Part shown: positions 7,426-14,588 of the stretch, in pieces | Numbering within the stretch: position 1 is the stretch's first letter | How the letters are laid out: each line of letters starts with the position of its first letter | Assembly (NCBI GenBank): GCA_937924555.1 | Contig: CALDSN010000111.1 | Coordinates: 1-24,786, forward strand | Direction of reading: 5' to 3' | Source of the DNA: an uncultured bacterium | GTDB taxonomy: Bacteria; Cloacimonadota; Cloacimonadia; Cloacimonadales; Cloacimonadaceae | DNA length: 24,786 nucleotides | The notes under the pieces: generated by a model | Told to the model about the DNA's origin: nothing | Databases searched by the model: none | What the model saw: only the letters and a program-made list of their open reading frames with translations | Position numbers and translations under genes: made by a program

Positions 7426-8640
7426 ATGATAGAGAGCTACTTTTCTCATACTACGCAGACTATGAAATCATCTCTGATAAGAGAGCTAGTTGCCTCCACT
7501 AAGAATGTGAAAGGCTTAATCTCCTTTGCAGGTGGCTTTCCCAGTCCAGCTACTTTCCCTAGTGACATCCTCAGCAAGATATATGCGGAGGTAGTTCACG
7601 AAGAAGGCAAGGATGTGTTGCAATATGGGGCAAGTGAGGGTGATGCTAAGCTTAAGAATGAGCTTATTAAATGGGAAGGGTATCATGGCTTGACTGGGGA
7701 TAACCTGATCATCACTGTAGGAGCAACCAATGCCATATACTATATGACCCGAGCATTGATTGATGAAGGTGATGTAATCCTCTGCGAAGCACCAACTTTC
7801 CTTGGTACCTTAGTGGTTTTCGATGCTTTAAAAGCTGATGTACAGGGAATCCCTTTGGATGCCGAAGGCCTTGATTTAGAGAAGATGAAGCAGAAAGTAA
7901 GTGAATTAAGAAGCCAAGGTAAGAGGATAAAGTTCCTCTACACCATCCCAGACTTTCAAAATCCTGCCGGTACATCCATGAGTTTAGGGAGAAGGAAGGC
8001 AGTCTTGGATTATTGCCTGGCGGAAAACATCCTAATTCTAGAGGATAATCCCTATTCCCGTTTGCGTCTCAGTGGGGAAGAGCTTCCTACTTTGTATCGT
8101 ATTGCCAGTGAAGAGATGCAAAACGATTATTTGGTTACAGAGATTGTGTCATTCTCAAAGATACTAGGACCAGGGATGCGAGTTGCCTATGCCAAGGGTA
8201 ATCCTGTCCTGATTAACAAGATGGTATCCTGGCAACAAAAGGTTAATGTTACCCCGGATTGTGTAACAGAGAGGGTTGCTGCTAGGTTCCTGGCAGCAGG
8301 TTATATGAACCCGCATATCGACAGCATTTGTGAATACTACAAACCGTATCTGGATAAGATGCTGGAAAGCCTTGGTAAATACATGCCAAATTATGTGCAG
8401 TGGACACGTCCCAAAGGGGGTATCTTCTTGTGGGTATGGCTTCCCGAAGACATGGATGCAGATAAGCTGTTTTACCAGGCTAAGGATCACTTGGTCACCT
8501 TCATTCCTGGCTCGAAGTTCTATCCAGAAGGTCAGGAGAAGCGCAACTGCTTGAGGCTTAACTACACATACTCTACTTTGGAACAGATTGATACAGGTAT
8601 TGAGAGACTTGCCACGCTTATCAAAAGCATCTATGCTTGA
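7426..8640 (+). CDS. PLP-dependent aminotransferase, class I/II (LysN/2-aminoadipate type)
   Basis: A 404-residue fold-type I aminotransferase of the branch that includes 2-aminoadipate aminotransferase (LysN) and the catalytic domain of MocR regulators, here without a GntR domain. Landmarks are ISFAGGFPSP (32-41), QYGASEG (66-72), the PDFQNPAG loop (175-182) that positions PLP, EDNPYS (206-211), and SFSKILGPGMR (242-252) with the PLP lysine Lys245. The family accepts 2-aminoadipate, branched-chain or aromatic amino acids, so the substrate is open. AAGGAG lies 8 bases before the ATG. It follows asnS by 24 bases in the same run and may serve amino-acid fermentation with 2-oxoglutarate as acceptor. 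Confidence 0.9.
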   Translation: MIESYFSHTTQTMKSSLIRELVASTKNVKGLISFAGGFPSPATFPSDILSKIYAEVVHEEGKDVLQYGASEGDAKLKNELIKWEGYHGLTGDNLIITVGATNAIYYMTRALIDEGDVILCEAPTFLGTLVVFDALKADVQGIPLDAEGLDLEKMKQKVSELRSQGKRIKFLYTIPDFQNPAGTSMSLGRRKAVLDYCLAENILILEDNPYSRLRLSGEELPTLYRIASEEMQNDYLVTEIVSFSKILGPGMRVAYAKGNPVLINKMVSWQQKVNVTPDCVTERVAARFLAAGYMNPHIDSICEYYKPYLDKMLESLGKYMPNYVQWTRPKGGIFLWVWLPEDMDADKLFYQAKDHLVTFIPGSKFYPEGQEKRNCLRLNYTYSTLEQIDTGIERLATLIKSIYA

Positions 8641-8695
8641 CCTTGAAGCTCTCATGATTAAACTATCAGTGTAACCACTCATGTGGAGGTTAGAC

Positions 8696-9148
8696 ATGAA
8701 GAAGATAATACTTACCAATGCACTACTGCTTATCGTGCTTGCGATGATGGCTCAAGTGAGTTTTCCCAAACCGAGCTTTAACCCTTACAAACCAACAAGC
8801 TCTTCGCTACTAAACATGCAGAATATGACAATGTCCCATTCCATGGGCTTTGAGGCAGGGACAAGCTCCATCGGTGATGGATACTACCTATCACGCTACA
8901 CCAACCACATTATGTATAAGTTCAATCCCAAGCTGGAGCTTGATATGGACTTGAACTTCGTTAACTACGGTGGCATGGATACCGGCAGCAAGCTTAGCTT
9001 TGCGGACAATAATCGCAGCAAGGTTATTCCCGAATTCTCTCTGCGTTACAGACCAACTGATTCCATCTTGATTCAGGTTGAGATGAATAGAGGCACAAAC
9101 TATAATTATGCCCGCAACTACTGGGCAGAAAAATGGTTGGAAAGGTAA
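8696..9148 (+). CDS. Small exported protein, probable outer-membrane beta-barrel
   Basis: A 150-residue protein. Residues 1-19 are a signal peptide (KK start, Leu/Ile-rich core, likely cut after MMA). The mature part has SHSMGFEAG and alternating strands such as YLSRYTNHIMYKF and LELDMDLNFVNYG, a pattern seen in short outer-membrane barrel proteins of the FCB group. No named family is recognised. A longer frame from 8681 exists, but ATG at 8696 has TGGAGG 6 bases upstream and puts the signal peptide at the true N-terminus, so it is preferred. It lies 55 bases after the aminotransferase and 25 bases before the prepilin peptidase. Exported: likely. Function: unknown. Confidence 0.72.
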   Translation: MKKIILTNALLLIVLAMMAQVSFPKPSFNPYKPTSSSLLNMQNMTMSHSMGFEAGTSSIGDGYYLSRYTNHIMYKFNPKLELDMDLNFVNYGGMDTGSKLSFADNNRSKVIPEFSLRYRPTDSILIQVEMNRGTNYNYARNYWAEKWLER

Positions 9149-9173
9149 TCCAACCTAATATACTGGAGGAACC

Positions 9174-9935
9174 CTGACTATTATCATCGTTCTTATTATT
9201 GCTCTCTTTGGTGCAGCCTTGGGGAGTTTCTTCAATGTGCTTATCCACCGCTTACCCGCCAAGCAATCCATCCTGTTTCCTGCTTCCCACTGTGCTGGGT
9301 GTAATAAGCCAATTCCCTTCTACCAGAATATTCCCATCGTAAGCTACATTCTGCTAAAGGGCAAATGTCCCCGATGCGGCATCAAGATTCACTGGCATCA
9401 TCTGCTGGTGGAGATAGTCACTCCTGTACTATTTGTCGCTCTTTTTTTACGTTACGGCTTTGTGGATATCCTATTCTTAAAGTACATGATTCTCTTCAGT
9501 TTCCTTATCCCCATCTTCTTCATTGATGCGTTTCACAACATCATTCCTCATGTGCTATCCATTCCATTGATAGTTGTCGGCTTAATCTTATCCGTCATTC
9601 CCGGAAACAATGTTGGCTTGATAGAGTCTTCCATGACGGCAATCTTCATCTTCTGTTTCTTGCTTTTGCTTGCTTGGGCTTACCAAAAGGTAAGAGGTGT
9701 AGATGGCTTAGGTGGAGGCGACATTTGGCTTTTCACGGGCATTGCCACCTTCTTTGGTTTGCAGGGCATGCCCTTCATCTTCATTCTTGCTTCACTCATG
9801 GGGATCATCTACTTCCTCATTTTCATTCGCGACAAAGACAAGGAGTTCGCCTTTGGTACTTTCATCGCAGCAGCCACCATCTTGTGGTCTGTGGTTGGCG
9901 GTGATACTTTCTTAAGTCTGCTTCATCTTCAATAG
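9174..9935 (+). CDS. pilD: Prepilin peptidase (A24 type IV leader peptidase), probable CTG start
   Basis: An inner-membrane aspartic protease that cuts and N-methylates type IV pilin or type II secretion pseudopilin leaders. GSFFNVLIHRLP is the standard N-terminal cytoplasmic motif. Two CxxC pairs (CAGC and CPRC) form the zinc-binding loop of the methylase domain. The two catalytic aspartates are in FFIDAFHN and GLGGGD. Six to eight membrane segments are apparent, and the length of 253 residues is normal. The first ATG/GTG/TTG in frame is a TTG at 9219, which would delete the first membrane helix and has no ribosome site. The frame is open back to 9159, and GGAGGA (9165-9170) points to CTG at 9174, or ATT at 9180. 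No pilin genes are nearby. Confidence 0.88.
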   Translation: MTIIIVLIIALFGAALGSFFNVLIHRLPAKQSILFPASHCAGCNKPIPFYQNIPIVSYILLKGKCPRCGIKIHWHHLLVEIVTPVLFVALFLRYGFVDILFLKYMILFSFLIPIFFIDAFHNIIPHVLSIPLIVVGLILSVIPGNNVGLIESSMTAIFIFCFLLLLAWAYQKVRGVDGLGGGDIWLFTGIATFFGLQGMPFIFILASLMGIIYFLIFIRDKDKEFAFGTFIAAATILWSVVGGDTFLSLLHLQ

Positions 9936-9949
9936 AAACTTAACAAAGA

Positions 9950-9978
9950 AAAGGGCAAGGATTCGTTCCTTGCCCTTT
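9950..9978. terminator. Bidirectional rho-independent terminator
   Basis: A perfect 12-bp stem, AAAGGGCAAGGA (9950-9961) and its complement (9967-9978), with a 5-base loop. It sits between the convergent prepilin peptidase (stop at 9935) and ABC permease (stop at 9996). The minus-strand side is followed by a T-rich tract; the plus side is followed by TTG-rich sequence. Confidence 0.9.
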
Positions 9979-9995
9979 GTTGTATCCTGTTTATC

Positions 9996-10850
9996 TTAAG
10001 ACAATTCTCTCTTGCTGTAGAACCACGATCCCAACACGAAGAATATTGCACTGTAAAGCACCCGCATATAGGAATCAACAGTTATCAGACTTGACCATTG
10101 TGCATCAACGACACTGCTGAAATTACCCATATCATTCATGAATTGCACCATGTTCAAATTTGGCTGCACCGTTAATAACCTTAGGACATACGCTCCCAAA
10201 GAGGGAATATGCAATTCCGCAGTATAGTTCAAGATGCTTATTGCAGCTTGGATACCGATAATCACCAATGTCCCCATGAAGAAAGACTTCCTCTTGAACA
10301 TCCCCGCAAAGAACCAGTACATTGATGCCGCAAACAGCGTGGGGAAGAACAGCAGTACCATTGTCTGCATCCAAGCGGTTATCCCAAAATACATATGCGC
10401 TCCGGTGTAGTAACCAATATATGTACTTATACCCAAGCTATTGACCAATGTAACACCCAGTAGCACCGCTATTGTCCCCACCACCATAAACAAATACTTC
10501 GTGATTAGTATCTTTGCTTTGGACACAGGGTGCGACAAGTGCAATATCTCGCACTTACGCTTGAAGCCCCCATTAAGTAGCGTATCCGCAAGTATCACTG
10601 CCGTTATCATGGCAATAGTGCCCACTGCTGCCACAGAACCTGCAACACCGGTAAACAGGATAATACTATCCGCACCTTTCGGGTATCCATGCGTGAAAAA
10701 GGCTGTTTGCAACATATTCCCTTTTATCATGTTTATCATCAAACCCATCAAGCCCATCGCATACACACCGAGCGTGAACCACACGGGCATCAACAATATC
10801 CGACAATTTGTGTGCCATTCTTTTCTCAACAATGCTTTAAACTGCTTCAT
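9996..10850 (-). CDS. ABC transporter permease (ABC-2 type)
   Basis: A 284-residue inner-membrane protein with about six hydrophobic segments (starting near residues 19, 60, 110, 150, 190 and 262) after a short cytoplasmic start, MKQFKALLRKEW. That start is typical of ABC-2-type permeases that lack a periplasmic domain. It pairs with the ATPase gene: its ATG overlaps the ATPase TGA by one base (TGATG), and the ribosome site GGAGG lies inside the end of the ATPase gene. Together with the GntR regulator this resembles the YtrA-regulated ABC modules of Firmicutes, which respond to cell-envelope stress. The cargo is not known. Confidence 0.82.
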   Translation of the reverse strand: MKQFKALLRKEWHTNCRILLMPVWFTLGVYAMGLMGLMINMIKGNMLQTAFFTHGYPKGADSIILFTGVAGSVAAVGTIAMITAVILADTLLNGGFKRKCEILHLSHPVSKAKILITKYLFMVVGTIAVLLGVTLVNSLGISTYIGYYTGAHMYFGITAWMQTMVLLFFPTLFAASMYWFFAGMFKRKSFFMGTLVIIGIQAAISILNYTAELHIPSLGAYVLRLLTVQPNLNMVQFMNDMGNFSSVVDAQWSSLITVDSYMRVLYSAIFFVLGSWFYSKRELS

Positions 10851-11770
10851 CAGTTACCTCCCACTACTGCCAAAAAGATGTCTGCAAGATTTGCCCTGCT
10901 ATATTCTGCTCCCTCAATTTCCACTTCTGTGGGCAACACCGCACTGATGAAGCCCAAGGTCTTGGACAACACTTTTGGTGAATACACATTCAGTTTTTCT
11001 GCTTGTTCCAGGGGCAATGTCAGCACACGGTATTTCGCTTTCAATGATTCCACATCTTCATGCAGTATTATTTTGCCGTTATCGATGAACACAATCTCCT
11101 GCAGCAAGTCTTCCACTTCCTCAACCTGGTGTGTGGAGATGATAATGGTCTTGTTTTCATCAAAATACTCACCCAGTATTGTATTGAAGAACTCTTTACG
11201 GAAGGCTATATCCAAGCCCAAAGTCGGCTCATCCAGCAACAAGAAGTTCACCTCCAAGGATAGAGTAATCAGCAGGTATAACTTGGTCTTCATACCTTTG
11301 GACAGCTTGCCCACTTTCTTCTTCATCGGCAACTGGCTAATTTCCAGCAGTTTACTTGCTCTTTCTTCATTCCAGTTTGGGTTCAAATCCCTGATATATT
11401 CAATGGTTTGTTGCACCGAAAGGCGGTCGTCCAATCCATTCACATCCGGGATAAAGGCAACATTCTCGAACATTTTCACCCGGTTACGGTCGCTCAACAA
11501 TCCTGCTTTCAGGCTCGTGAGCAAGCTCGGTTTTTCCGCAGAACCCAGATCAACATCCACACTGCTACCCGTGGGGGAGTGATAGCTAATCTCTCCGCTG
11601 TGCTTCAAAAATCCCAGCATACAGCGCATCAATGTGCTCTTTCCGGCACCGTTTTTGCCCAGCAATCCTATTATTTTGCCCTGCTCCAAGGTCAGGTTCA
11701 CATCGTCCAATGCCTTGAATTTGCCATAATATTTGCTCACATTACGCAGTTGATAACTATGATTACTCAC
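10850..11770 (-). CDS. ABC transporter ATP-binding protein
   Basis: A 306-residue nucleotide-binding subunit. Walker A GKNGAGKST is at 38-46, the signature LSKGM at 156-160, Walker B LLLDEP at 177-182 followed by the D-loop, and the switch histidine in STHQVEE. Between Walker A and the segment FENVAFIPD there is an extra Ser/Leu-rich stretch of about 30-35 residues (roughly 64-100), which is unusual. The start chosen is GTG at 11770, because GGAGGAG lies 3-5 bases before it and it yields the typical QLRNVSKYYGKFKALD start. An ATG at 11782 has no ribosome site. The GTG start overlaps the regulator's stop by 8 bases, so translation is coupled. Confidence 0.9.
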   Translation of the reverse strand: MSNHSYQLRNVSKYYGKFKALDDVNLTLEQGKIIGLLGKNGAGKSTLMRCMLGFLKHSGEISYHSPTGSSVDVDLGSAEKPSLLTSLKAGLLSDRNRVKMFENVAFIPDVNGLDDRLSVQQTIEYIRDLNPNWNEERASKLLEISQLPMKKKVGKLSKGMKTKLYLLITLSLEVNFLLLDEPTLGLDIAFRKEFFNTILGEYFDENKTIIISTHQVEEVEDLLQEIVFIDNGKIILHEDVESLKAKYRVLTLPLEQAEKLNVYSPKVLSKTLGFISAVLPTEVEIEGAEYSRANLADIFLAVVGGN

Positions 11771-12137
11771 TTTCTCCTCCATATATCTTGTCGGTGATGC
11801 GGTGTATTTCTTGTTTGGGAATCTCCAGTTGGTGCGCCATGCGTATCATAGGCACCAGATTATCTCCAATGAAGTCTGCGCTTCTCATGGTGATGATTTT
11901 CTCACGCGCTCCGGGGGACACGAATATGCCTATCCCACGCTTTTTGTACAGCACTCCAAGCTCCACCAAAGCACCCAGCGCATTGCCGATGGTGATTGGG
12001 TTTAGCTTATAATCCTTTGCCATTACGCGTAGCGAAGGGATGGCATCCTCATCTCTGAGGGCACCCCCAAGGATGCGCTCTTCAATATGCTTACGTAATT
12101 GTAAGTATATCGGCGAGTCTTCGTTAAACATCTTCAT
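11763..12137 (-). CDS. GntR-family transcriptional regulator, YtrA-like
   Basis: A 124-residue regulator with a winged helix-turn-helix at about residues 8-73 (PIYLQLRKHIEERI, then IPSLRVMAKDYKLNPITIGNAL as the recognition helix region, then the wing GVLYKKRGIGIFVS). The C-terminal tail is short, about 50 residues, with no ligand-binding domain, which is the mark of the YtrA subfamily. Such regulators usually repress their own operon, which encodes an ABC exporter. That is the arrangement here, with ATPase and permease genes directly downstream in overlapping frames. ATG at 12137 is used because GAGAGG precedes it; the longer frame from TTG at 12161 has no support. Confidence 0.88.
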   Translation of the reverse strand: MKMFNEDSPIYLQLRKHIEERILGGALRDEDAIPSLRVMAKDYKLNPITIGNALGALVELGVLYKKRGIGIFVSPGAREKIITMRSADFIGDNLVPMIRMAHQLEIPKQEIHRITDKIYGGESE

Positions 12138-12150
12138 CTTACCTCTCAAT

Positions 12151-12166
12151 GCGGAAACCAATCCGC
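12151..12166. repeat. Small inverted repeat in the regulator's leader
   Basis: GCGGA (12151-12155) and TCCGC (12162-12166) form a 5-bp hairpin with a 6-base loop in the 5' leader of the GntR gene, just upstream of its ribosome site. It could affect translation or bind a regulator, but it is short enough to be chance. Confidence 0.35.
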
Positions 12167-12184
12167 GTTACTGTCATGGTGTGG

Positions 12185-12202
12185 TACTAATATAATACAG
12201 TA
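12185..12202. promoter_or_regulatory. Putative operator over the -10 of the GntR-ABC promoter
   Basis: TACT (12185-12188) and AGTA (12199-12202) form an inverted repeat with a 10-base AT-rich centre that contains the -10 hexamer. A dimeric GntR/YtrA-type repressor bound here would block RNA polymerase, so autoregulation is plausible. The half-sites are only 4 bases. Confidence 0.4.
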
Positions 12203-12216
12203 ACTCAACTTGTCAA
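12189..12216 (-). promoter_or_regulatory. Promoter of the GntR-ABC operon
   Basis: On the minus strand a perfect TTGACA (12216-12211) and TATATT (12194-12189) are spaced by 16 bases. The -10 is about 52 bases upstream of the regulator start at 12137. This is the best promoter match in the window. Confidence 0.7.
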
Positions 12217-12270
12217 GAACTATTTTTGCGCTTAATCCCAACATACTCCCATATAAGGTGATAGCTATTA

Positions 12271-12420
12271 CTCTCTTTCTATTCTCCTATTGCTCCCCAA
12301 TAGCTTACGCTTATCTTTTCCTTGTGAATATCTCGTGATTCCCTCGTCTGACGAGAGGGTCACGAGAGGGTCACGAGAGAGTGATGAGATTAAGCTATTG
12401 GGAAGCAGTAAGATAGAAGA
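12271..12420. repeat. Large imperfect palindrome, family B copy 1 (MITE-like)
   Basis: Outer arms at about 12290-12309 and 12391-12410 pair at 18 of 20 positions (right arm TAAGCTATTGGGAAGCAGTA), and weaker pairing extends outwards over TAGAA/TTCTA. Inside, TCTCGTGATTCCCTCGT (12331-12347) pairs with 12351-12367. The right inner arm is an 11-bp tandem repeat, ACGAGAGGGTC at 12351 and 12362, then a degenerate copy at 12373. The GTGATTCCCTCGT core and the outer GCAGTAAGA recur at 24067-24173. There is no ORF inside. It occupies the middle of the 12217-12638 gap, whose remainder shows only stop-rich sequence and the leader of the next gene. Confidence 0.8.
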
Positions 12421-12638
12421 TAGTTTCAAATAAGTGAAAATAAATCAGGGAAGTTGTACTAAAAATGGGGGAAGTTGCAACCATTAGTATTATAGAGGGG
12501 GAACATATTGAATTTTGAAAAGTGGCTGTTAGGATGAGGATGCGAAAAGAGGAAAAGAACTGGATTGTAGCCTGCGCTTGAATCCAAGTCTTTTACAAGA
12601 AATAGACTTAAGAACAGCAACAACGCAAAGGAGGAAAA

Positions 12639-13082
12639 ATGCGAGTTGTCTATAAGTATGGTCTCGGAGGATACCGAGGCAGAATGGATGGTGTGGTGTA
12701 TTGTTACGATCGCTATTTGGGCAGATCCTATGTGCGAAGGGCGGTGTATCCGAAAATCACGGAAAAGAACAAAGCTTTTGGCAATGCGAACGCCAACTTG
12801 TTCAAGTTGAACCCGTCACAGGGCTATCGGGATGACCTGTATTACTACATTGCTCGGTATCGTAACCTGAAAGAAGCGAATTGGAGTATGCGTTCGTGGA
12901 GCAGCTTTTATCTGAAGCTGATGTATTGCATGGCAAAGGCGGATGGGAGTATAAACCTTGGGACACTTACCCGCGAGGAGATATATAGCCGTAACTTGCC
13001 TTGTATCAGTGTAAAACATGCGGTTGAGGCAGGGCTGTTCCCGGTGGTGTATGGCTATCAGGAATTCACTCACGAGCTGTAG
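12639..13082 (+). CDS. Conserved-looking orphan protein, Tyr/Arg-rich, function unknown
   Basis: A 147-residue protein with a very strong ribosome site (AAAGGAGG, 5-6 bases before ATG). By my count it has 18 Tyr and 13 Arg. The start is YGLGGYRGRMDGVVYC, then RSYVRRAVYPK (30-40), NLFKLNPSQGYRDDLYYY (53-70), and a C-terminal part with LTREEIYSRNLPCISVKHAVEAG (110-132). There is no signal peptide or membrane segment. The glycine-rich start followed by a long polar region is loosely reminiscent of DUF6266-like proteins of Bacteroidetes, but this is a weak impression. It probably belongs to a lineage-specific family. It stands alone between a large palindrome and pgk, with no terminator seen on either side. 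The reading frame is convincing; the function is not inferable. Confidence 0.72.
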   Translation: MRVVYKYGLGGYRGRMDGVVYCYDRYLGRSYVRRAVYPKITEKNKAFGNANANLFKLNPSQGYRDDLYYYIARYRNLKEANWSMRSWSSFYLKLMYCMAKADGSINLGTLTREEIYSRNLPCISVKHAVEAGLFPVVYGYQEFTHEL

Positions 13083-13116
13083 CGGAGGAAGCAGAATAGC
13101 ATAAGTTCGCAAAGTG

Positions 13117-13129
13117 GGGAAAATTTCCC
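13117..13129. promoter_or_regulatory. Palindrome abutting the pgk -35, possible operator
   Basis: A perfect palindrome GGGAAAATTTCCC (6-bp arms around one A) ends one base before the TTGACG at 13130. Its position right against the -35 is where an activator or repressor would bind. Nothing identifies the protein. Confidence 0.35.
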
Positions 13130-13158
13130 TTGACGCTTAAGCAATACTGATATTAATA
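13130..13158 (+). promoter_or_regulatory. Candidate promoter of the pgk-mut region
   Basis: TTGACG (13130-13135) is followed by TTAATA at 13153-13158 (17-base spacer) or TATTAA at 13151 (15). The -10 lies about 75 bases upstream of the pgk ATG. As no terminator lies between pgk and mutA, it may also drive the mutase genes. Confidence 0.45.
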
Positions 13159-13232
13159 GCTTAGCATTAGCAGGATGTGCATGTAGTTTCTATGCTCAAT
13201 ATATAGTAAAGCAATATAAGGAGATACGAGAG

Positions 13233-14510
13233 ATGAACAAGTTGCCGAATATGCTCGATGCAGATTTGTGTGGAAAAGTATGCTTGGTCAGGATGGATCA
13301 TAATGTGGTCAAAAAGGGCAAGATTAAGGATACCATGCGCATTGATGCGACCATTCCCACCCTTTTACATATCTACAAACAAGGTGCTATGCCAATCCTG
13401 ATGACCCATGTGGGGCGACCATACGATAAAAAGACGGGTGAATATACAATCTCCGAAGCAGATGCAGTGCAGCCTATCGTTAGCTATCTGGAAGCTAAAC
13501 TGCAGCTTAAGGGCTATGTGCCGGAGCTTGTGGCAGAGGGTTTACAGGGAATAAAGGACTTTGCAGCCATGGCAAAAGCTGTGCAAGGGCTTAAAAATAA
13601 GGAATATGACTTCATCTATCTGCCAAATACCCGTTGGTTCAATGGGGAAGAGGCGAAAGACGATAGCTCCGATACGCTTGCCCAAAAGCTTGCAGCATTC
13701 TCTGATGTGTATATCAATGATGCATTCGGCTCCTGGCAGGCACATGCCACAACTTATGGCATCACCAAGTATCTGCCGTCCTATGCGGGACTTTTGATGC
13801 AGAAGGAAGTGGAGCATTTGCAGGCTGTGTTTGAGCCAAAGCGACCTCTTATTGCTGTGGTTGCGGGCTCTAAGTTTGATACCAAGATAGGTCCCTTATC
13901 CTCTTTGATAAACATTGCGGATTATCTGGTTTTGGGCGGAGTTATCTACAATGCGTATCTGTGCCACAAGTATGGAGTGCGTATTGAGGGTGTTGCCGAG
14001 GAAGATGTTATCGCTGCGGGAAAGTTCGTTGCGGATTGTGGAGTTGAAGCGAAAAAGATTGTGGAGATGCCGTTTATCGTGGAGAACCAAGGCATAGAAG
14101 CCAGAGCGGAACAAAGCTGGAAAGTGCATAAGGTGGCGGATTTGAAGCCGGGAATGCAACTTGGCTATGTGCTGGATGTTGCGCCACAAAGCTTTGAGCA
14201 GGAAGAGATAAAAGCGTTATTCGGCAGTGCGGGCTGTGTGTTCGTAAATGCCGTGATGGGCTATACGGCACTGTTCCCGGAGGGAAGCATGGCAATGTAC
14301 CGGTTGATTGATAGCTGTGCTAAAGCCAAGAAGCTGTTTGGCGGTGGAGACACGATACAGGATTTCAAAGAGTATCTACCGGGCATCTTTGCCAAGGCGC
14401 AGAATGACAGTTCCTACTATTTCTTTACAGGCGGAGGAGCAATCCTGGATGCTATTCAGCAAGGCTCAGCCTTTGGCATGAAACCTATACAAGCGTTAAT
14501 AAATAAATAA
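13233..14510 (+). CDS. pgk: Phosphoglycerate kinase, divergent
   Basis: A 425-residue PGK-family protein. PGK transfers phosphate between 1,3-bisphosphoglycerate and ADP in glycolysis and gluconeogenesis. Conserved features are VRMDHN (19-24, for the usual VRxDxN), Arg36, HVGRP (59-63), NDAFG (162-166), GSKFDTKIG (212-220), GGGDT (370-374) and TGGGA (399-403). Several canonical positions differ. The HRAH after NDAFG is WQAH (168-171), so the substrate-binding Arg is Gln169. The WNGPMG motif is VNAVMG (338-343). The Glu after it that holds the nucleotide is Ala/Leu. It is also longer than most bacterial PGKs (about 390-400). It may still be the working enzyme of this lineage or a specialised paralogue. 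GGAG lies about 9 bases before ATG. Confidence 0.85.
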   Translation: MNKLPNMLDADLCGKVCLVRMDHNVVKKGKIKDTMRIDATIPTLLHIYKQGAMPILMTHVGRPYDKKTGEYTISEADAVQPIVSYLEAKLQLKGYVPELVAEGLQGIKDFAAMAKAVQGLKNKEYDFIYLPNTRWFNGEEAKDDSSDTLAQKLAAFSDVYINDAFGSWQAHATTYGITKYLPSYAGLLMQKEVEHLQAVFEPKRPLIAVVAGSKFDTKIGPLSSLINIADYLVLGGVIYNAYLCHKYGVRIEGVAEEDVIAAGKFVADCGVEAKKIVEMPFIVENQGIEARAEQSWKVHKVADLKPGMQLGYVLDVAPQSFEQEEIKALFGSAGCVFVNAVMGYTALFPEGSMAMYRLIDSCAKAKKLFGGGDTIQDFKEYLPGIFAKAQNDSSYYFFTGGGAILDAIQQGSAFGMKPIQALINK

Positions 14511-14588
14511 TATAGAGCAGTTTGGCTGCTTCCACATACACCAGGTAAAGGTGTTCGGAGGCACTGAACAGATTTAAGGAGACTATAC

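Noticed and set aside
8164..8718. 184-codon minus-strand frame
   Set aside because: It overlaps the aminotransferase end and the start of the next exported protein; no ribosome site or domain.
9219..9935. TTG at 9219 as start of the prepilin peptidase
   Set aside because: It would remove the first membrane helix and has no Shine-Dalgarno. The GGAGGA at 9165 points to 9174 or 9180.
10689..11582. Plus-strand open frame of 297 codons
   Set aside because: It is antisense to the ABC permease and ATPase genes, is very Ser-rich, has no ribosome site and no recognisable domain. The opposite strand has clear Walker and signature motifs.
12351..12390. CRISPR-like direct repeats
   Set aside because: The units are 11 bp, tandem without spacers and part of one arm of a palindrome; no cas genes are near.
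12465..12590. Tiny ORFs of 15-17 codons ahead of the orphan gene
   Set aside because: Too short and without convincing ribosome sites; nothing separates them from chance.
14511..14588. Cobalamin riboswitch ahead of mutA
   Set aside because: The gap is only 78 bases, too short for the known B12 riboswitch, and no B12-box-like sequence was seen. AGCAG/CTGCT at 14516-14530 makes only a small hairpin without a T-run.
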